From an uncultured Gammaproteobacteria bacterium (GTDB lineage: Bacteria; Pseudomonadota; Gammaproteobacteria; Steroidobacterales; JABDMI01), in NCBI GenBank assembly GCA_938039225.1, contig CALHVH010000098.1:1-9762 (forward strand): a stretch of DNA of 9,762 nucleotides, read 5' to 3'. Positions 7,464-9,762 of this stretch are shown in pieces (positions within the stretch are counted from its first letter, which is position 1; each line of letters opens with the position of its first letter). The notes under the pieces were generated by a model. The model was not told the DNA's origin, searched no databases, and saw nothing but the letters and a program-made list of their open reading frames with translations. A program made the translations under genes and the position numbers.

Positions 7464-7862
7464 TTAGAAGAATTTTTTAGCCATATTCGCTAAACCACCA
7501 AGTCCACCAACTTTATCTAATAGATTACCACCAGAGCTTGCTTTATCAATTAAACCAGGTAGGAAATTTGAAAGAGCGTCAGCTGCACCACCTTCGTCTA
7601 AACCTAGTTTTTCGGCAAAGCCTTTAATTTGATTTACATCTAATGCTTCTTTGATTTGATCAGCAGAAACTTCAGCATTATCTCCATCACCTAACCAAGA
7701 CTTAGCCTGCTCAGCCAAACCACTATTAGTAAATTTACCCACGAGATCACCCAGACCACCGCCACCCATTAAACCTTCAAGTGCTTCTGACGCTTTGTTA
7801 GTATCGATATCGGCACCAAGTTTTTCTTTTAGTAATGAGGCTGCTAAATTTTTAAGATCCAT
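7464..7862 (-). CDS. YidB/DUF937-family small protein
   Basis: A 132-residue protein resembling the YidB (DUF937) family of unknown function. The family features seen are a helical N-terminus, the glycine-rich MGGGGLGDLVGKF (32-44), SGLAEQAKSWLGDGDNAEVSADQI (47-70), a helix-turn KGFAEKLGLDE (80-90) and LSNFLPGLIDKASSGG (97-112), ending in another glycine-rich turn and KKFF. No signal peptide or membrane segment is seen, so it is probably cytoplasmic. GGAGA five bases before the ATG at 7862 supports the start. It is expressed alone: a terminator lies on each side, and a 16-base palindrome sits 51 bases upstream. Low-complexity Gly/Leu segments are normal in the family. No function can be assigned. 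Confidence 0.82.
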   Translation of the reverse strand: MDLKNLAASLLKEKLGADIDTNKASEALEGLMGGGGLGDLVGKFTNSGLAEQAKSWLGDGDNAEVSADQIKEALDVNQIKGFAEKLGLDEGGAADALSNFLPGLIDKASSGGNLLDKVGGLGGLANMAKKFF

Positions 7863-7893
7863 AATGTTCTCCAGTTAAAATTAAAGTATGTTA

Positions 7894-7910
7894 CTGCTTA
7901 CTTACAGCAG
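7894..7910. other. Small inverted repeat in the leader of the YidB-like gene
   Basis: CTGCT and AGCAG arms separated by seven bases (TACTTAC), 32 bases before the ATG on the minus strand. In RNA it would form a 5-bp hairpin upstream of the Shine-Dalgarno, or it could be a protein site. It lies next to the larger palindrome at 7913-7928. Short arms make chance occurrence possible. Confidence 0.35.
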
Positions 7911-7912
7911 CG

Positions 7913-7928
7913 ATTATGTAAACATAAT
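7913..7928. promoter_or_regulatory. Perfect 16-base palindrome upstream of the YidB-like gene, candidate operator
   Basis: ATTATGT, AA, ACATAAT: seven-base arms match exactly. On the minus strand it overlaps TATTAT (7929-7924), a five-of-six match to a -10 box about 62 bases before the YidB-like start. An operator covering a promoter is therefore plausible. No good -35 box is seen at the right spacing, and no regulator gene is visible in the window. Confidence 0.4.
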
Positions 7929-8016
7929 ATAGTTTGATTATTTTTAGACTGTGACTTTTCATGACAATTAACAGTTCTTATAATTCGCCCCTATTATCAT
8001 GAGAAATCAGCAAAAA

Positions 8017-8043
8017 AAAACCGAAGCATAGGGCTTCGGTTTT
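8017..8043 (-). terminator. Rho-independent terminator of the tandem-repeat protein gene
   Basis: Stem GCTTCGGTTTT on one side and AAAACCGAAGC on the other with a five-base loop (8028-8032). On the minus strand it is followed by an unbroken run of Ts (from nine A on the plus strand, 8012-8020). It lies 27 bases after the stop of the repeat protein gene. The stem core is the same as in the terminator at 7412-7443. Confidence 0.9.
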
Positions 8044-8069
8044 CAAAAGTACGAGAATTCAATCAAGAC

Positions 8070-8756
8070 TTAATTATCTTCAGAATCTCCTTGTTCTAAT
8101 GTAAGTTCAACAGGCTCAGTAACAGACGTTTTAATCGTGCTATTAACTGAATCTTTTGCCTTTTTCAAGGCTTCTGCTTGTTCTGCTTGATTAGTTAGCA
8201 TGTCTTTAGCCGTATCAGCGCCATCTTTAACCATATCGCCTGCTGCACCCGCTACATCACCCGCTTTATCCATCGCGTCACCAGCTAGTTCTTTAGTCGC
8301 CATAGCGCCATCTTTAACCATGTCACCTGCTGCGCCTGCTACATCGCCAGCCTTATCCATCGCATCACCAGCTAGTTCTTTAGTCGCCATAGCGCCATCT
8401 TTAACCATATCACCTGCTGCGCCTGCTACATCGCCAGCCTTATCCATTGCGTCACCAGCTAATTCTTTTGTTGCTGCTGCACCGTCTTTTACCATGTCGC
8501 CAGCTGCTCCAGCAACATCACCAGCTTTATCCATTGCATCACCGGCCATATCTTTAGTTGCTGCTGCGCCATCTTTAACCATATCGCCTGCTGCTCCAGC
8601 AACATCGCCAGCTTTGTCCATTGTAGATTCTGTAACGTCTTTAGCTCCAGACATTAAATCTTTACCCGTTTGCGTACCGAATAAAAAGAAAAGTACCGCT
8701 GCAAGAATTACAGCTAGAGCAACTAGACCAGTTTTACCATTTTGTTTTGAAAGCAT
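8070..8756 (-). CDS. Membrane-anchored tandem-repeat protein, LEA-like, five 29-residue repeats
   Basis: A 228-residue protein with no family that I can name. A short basic N-terminus (SKQNGK) precedes one membrane segment (about 10-27, GLVALAVILAAVLFFLFG), without a clear signal cleavage site, so it is probably anchored in the inner membrane. Five repeats of exactly 29 residues begin at 46, 75, 104, 133 and 162, each with MDKAGDVAGAAGDMVKDGA followed by roughly ATKELAGDA. A charged tail follows (QAEQAEALKKAKDS, then an acidic end). The repeats are rich in Ala, Gly, Asp and Lys and lack Pro, Cys and Trp. The period of 29 is about eight helical turns, which suggests a long amphipathic helix like LEA or apolipoprotein repeats (inference). 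ATG at 8756 is chosen because AAGGGG lies six bases upstream. An in-frame ATG at 8780 would add eight residues. A role in envelope or desiccation/osmotic stress is a guess from composition. Confidence 0.85.
   Translation of the reverse strand: MLSKQNGKTGLVALAVILAAVLFFLFGTQTGKDLMSGAKDVTESTMDKAGDVAGAAGDMVKDGAAATKDMAGDAMDKAGDVAGAAGDMVKDGAAATKELAGDAMDKAGDVAGAAGDMVKDGAMATKELAGDAMDKAGDVAGAAGDMVKDGAMATKELAGDAMDKAGDVAGAAGDMVKDGADTAKDMLTNQAEQAEALKKAKDSVNSTIKTSVTEPVELTLEQGDSEDN
8187..8621 (-). repeat. Five tandem 87-base coding repeats
   Basis: The Met codons that open each unit lie at 8621, 8534, 8447, 8360 and 8273, exactly 87 bases apart. The plus-strand blocks 8271-8357 and 8358-8444 differ at only two bases by eye. 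The neighbouring blocks differ at many third positions but keep the protein sequence, with Ala/Met alternation at one site. The last unit diverges after DGA. A degenerate partial unit (GAKDVTEST) precedes the first. Confidence 0.93.
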
Positions 8757-8861
8757 ATTAAACCCCTTATTTAATTTCATTTCTTTGCCTGTTTATTGAG
8801 CAGGACTTCTGTTAAGAAACGTGAGCATAACGCCTTATGTCTGTATTGCCTAGTGAATAAT

Positions 8862-8874
8862 TGCTAAATTAGCA
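8862..8874. other. Perfect 13-base inverted repeat in the divergent intergenic region
   Basis: TGCTAA, a central A, then TTAGCA. It lies between the repeat-protein gene and the rep-like gene, just downstream of the minus-strand TATAAT at 8902-8897, where a repressor could act. The 242-base region 8757-8998 otherwise shows only promoter-like AT-rich sequence and the Shine-Dalgarno of the repeat gene. Confidence 0.35.
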
Positions 8875-8896
8875 CTTTTGAGCCAAAACTTAACAA

Positions 8897-8902
8897 ATTA
8901 TA
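8897..8902 (-). promoter_or_regulatory. Candidate -10 box (TATAAT) for the tandem-repeat protein gene
   Basis: A perfect TATAAT on the minus strand. The hexamer 17 bases upstream (GAGATA) is a poor -35. Transcription would start near 8890 and give a leader of about 134 bases that contains the 13-base palindrome at 8862-8874. Confidence 0.35.
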
Positions 8903-8998
8903 GGCAAAATCAAGCCTGCTATCTCTGTACAATCGCCTATTTACTCCGAGCATACTGCTTGAGCTTATTAAACCAATCTCAGTTCTGATTCCCTCCTA

Positions 8999-9762
8999 AT
9001 GCTCAATCCTCAACAAGCAAAAGCTGTTTATACTTCAGATAAACCCTGTCTGGTCATTGCTGGTGCTGGAAGTGGTAAGACGAGAGTAATTACTGAAAAA
9101 ATTCGTCATCTCATACAAACTAAGTATTGCCTTCCTGAAAAAATATTTGCCGTAACTTTTACCAATAAATCGGCAAAAGAGATGCAAAAACGTTTAGAAA
9201 AAACCCTTAAGAACGTTCAGGATGAACCTTTTATTGGAACCTTTCATCGACTTGGCTTAACGATTCTACGTGAACACGCCGCTGACCTAGGTCGCAAAAA
9301 GTACTTTAGTATTTTTGATGCTCAAGATGCCATGAATGCAATAAAAGAACTGATGCCAGGCTTAAATCGAGATGACCCTTTACTCAAACAAACGCAATGG
9401 ACCATCTCGGCTTGGAAATCAAATCTGCTCTCTCCTGCCGAGGCTTTAAGCCAAGCAGAAAATAATTTGCAAGCTAACGCTGCAAAAATTTATGCTGATT
9501 ACGAACAACTACTCATTCAGCATCAAGCTTTTGATTTTGATGACTTGATTGCTAAACCCGTTCAACTCTTAACAGAAAGTGAAGATACGCAATTTTATTG
9601 GCAAAATAAACTAGGCTATTTACTAGTCGATGAGTGTCAAGATACCAATGGTGCTCAGTATGCTTTAATGCAAGCTTTGATAGGCAAAACTGGCGAAAAG
9701 CCCACTCATCATTTCACTGTGGTTGGCGATGATGATCAGTCTATCTATGCCTGGCGTGGGGC
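8999..9762 (+). CDS. rep: Rep-type ATP-dependent DNA helicase (SF1A), N-terminal part
   Basis: The first 254 codons of a UvrD/Rep-family 3'-5' helicase, which unwinds DNA and in E. coli helps forks pass protein blocks; the window ends inside the gene. The start LNPQQAKAV matches the Q-motif of Rep. Walker A is AGAGSGKT (21-28), motif Ia AVTFTNKSAKEM (51-62), motif Ib GTFHRLGL (80-87), Walker B LLVDECQDTN (208-217) and motif III VVGDDDQSIYAWRG (241-254). FDFDDL (178-183) and the spacing are closer to Rep than to UvrD or PcrA. A full Rep is about 670 residues, so roughly 60% is missing. ATG at 8999 is the only possible start, since a stop codon (8969-8971) precedes it with no other start between. 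The bases before it (CCCTCCT) give no Shine-Dalgarno. It is divergent from the tandem-repeat gene. Confidence 0.93.
   Translation, partial: MLNPQQAKAVYTSDKPCLVIAGAGSGKTRVITEKIRHLIQTKYCLPEKIFAVTFTNKSAKEMQKRLEKTLKNVQDEPFIGTFHRLGLTILREHAADLGRKKYFSIFDAQDAMNAIKELMPGLNRDDPLLKQTQWTISAWKSNLLSPAEALSQAENNLQANAAKIYADYEQLLIQHQAFDFDDLIAKPVQLLTESEDTQFYWQNKLGYLLVDECQDTNGAQYALMQALIGKTGEKPTHHFTVVGDDDQSIYAWRG

Noticed and set aside
8187..8621. Regular 87-base repeats as a CRISPR array or non-coding satellite
   Set aside because: Units are contiguous without unique spacers and keep an open frame with mostly synonymous differences, so they are coding repeats.
8200..8799. A 199-codon plus-strand open frame rich in Ser, Pro and Ala repeats
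   Set aside because: It is the antisense shadow of the tandem-repeat gene. The minus-strand frame has a Shine-Dalgarno, a membrane segment, a terminator and third-position variation that preserves its protein.

Overview
This window looks like chromosome of a free-living, probably marine or aquatic gammaproteobacterium. The evidence is the AT-rich base composition, a plug-bearing TonB-dependent receptor of the type expanded in such bacteria, a Rep-type helicase close in sequence to the enterobacterial one, a CRP-type palindrome and a YidB-family protein. No mobile element, CRISPR array, tRNA or rRNA was seen, and the species cannot be named from the sequence.

Left part (1-6025): a probable uptake and catabolic locus. 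A TonB-dependent outer-membrane receptor (minus strand, 3' end cut by the window edge) is divergent from a compact three-gene plus-strand run. That run encodes a GMC-family FAD alcohol/choline-type dehydrogenase, an NAD(P)-dependent class-3-like aldehyde dehydrogenase (coniferyl aldehyde dehydrogenase-like) and a PhzF-family isomerase/epimerase-like protein. Gaps of 28 and 32 bases suggest one transcript. The simplest reading is import of a compound, oxidation of its alcohol to an aldehyde, then to an acid. The substrate and the PhzF step are unknown.

Middle (6026-7443): a 147-base spacer holds a perfect TGTGA-N6-TCACA CRP-type palindrome and a TATAAT box. It precedes a two-TM protein with a periplasmic helical sensor region, a HAMP domain and a degenerate GAF-like cytoplasmic end, with no kinase, cyclase or methyl-accepting output domain. 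The gene ends at a bidirectional terminator shared with the convergent gene.

Right part (7444-8998): two minus-strand genes, each with its own terminator. One encodes a small YidB/DUF937-like protein. The other encodes a membrane-anchored protein built from five exact-length 29-residue amphipathic, LEA-like repeats. The two terminators share the same CCGAAGC/GCTTCGG stem. The leader regions hold clean palindromes that could be operators. From 8999 to the window end runs the N-terminal half of a Rep-type DNA helicase.

The most unusual items are the tandem-repeat protein, the orphan HAMP-GAF sensor with its CRP-like site, the 16-base palindrome before the YidB-like gene, and the receptor/dehydrogenase/PhzF locus of unknown substrate. 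None of these is proof of a new system.
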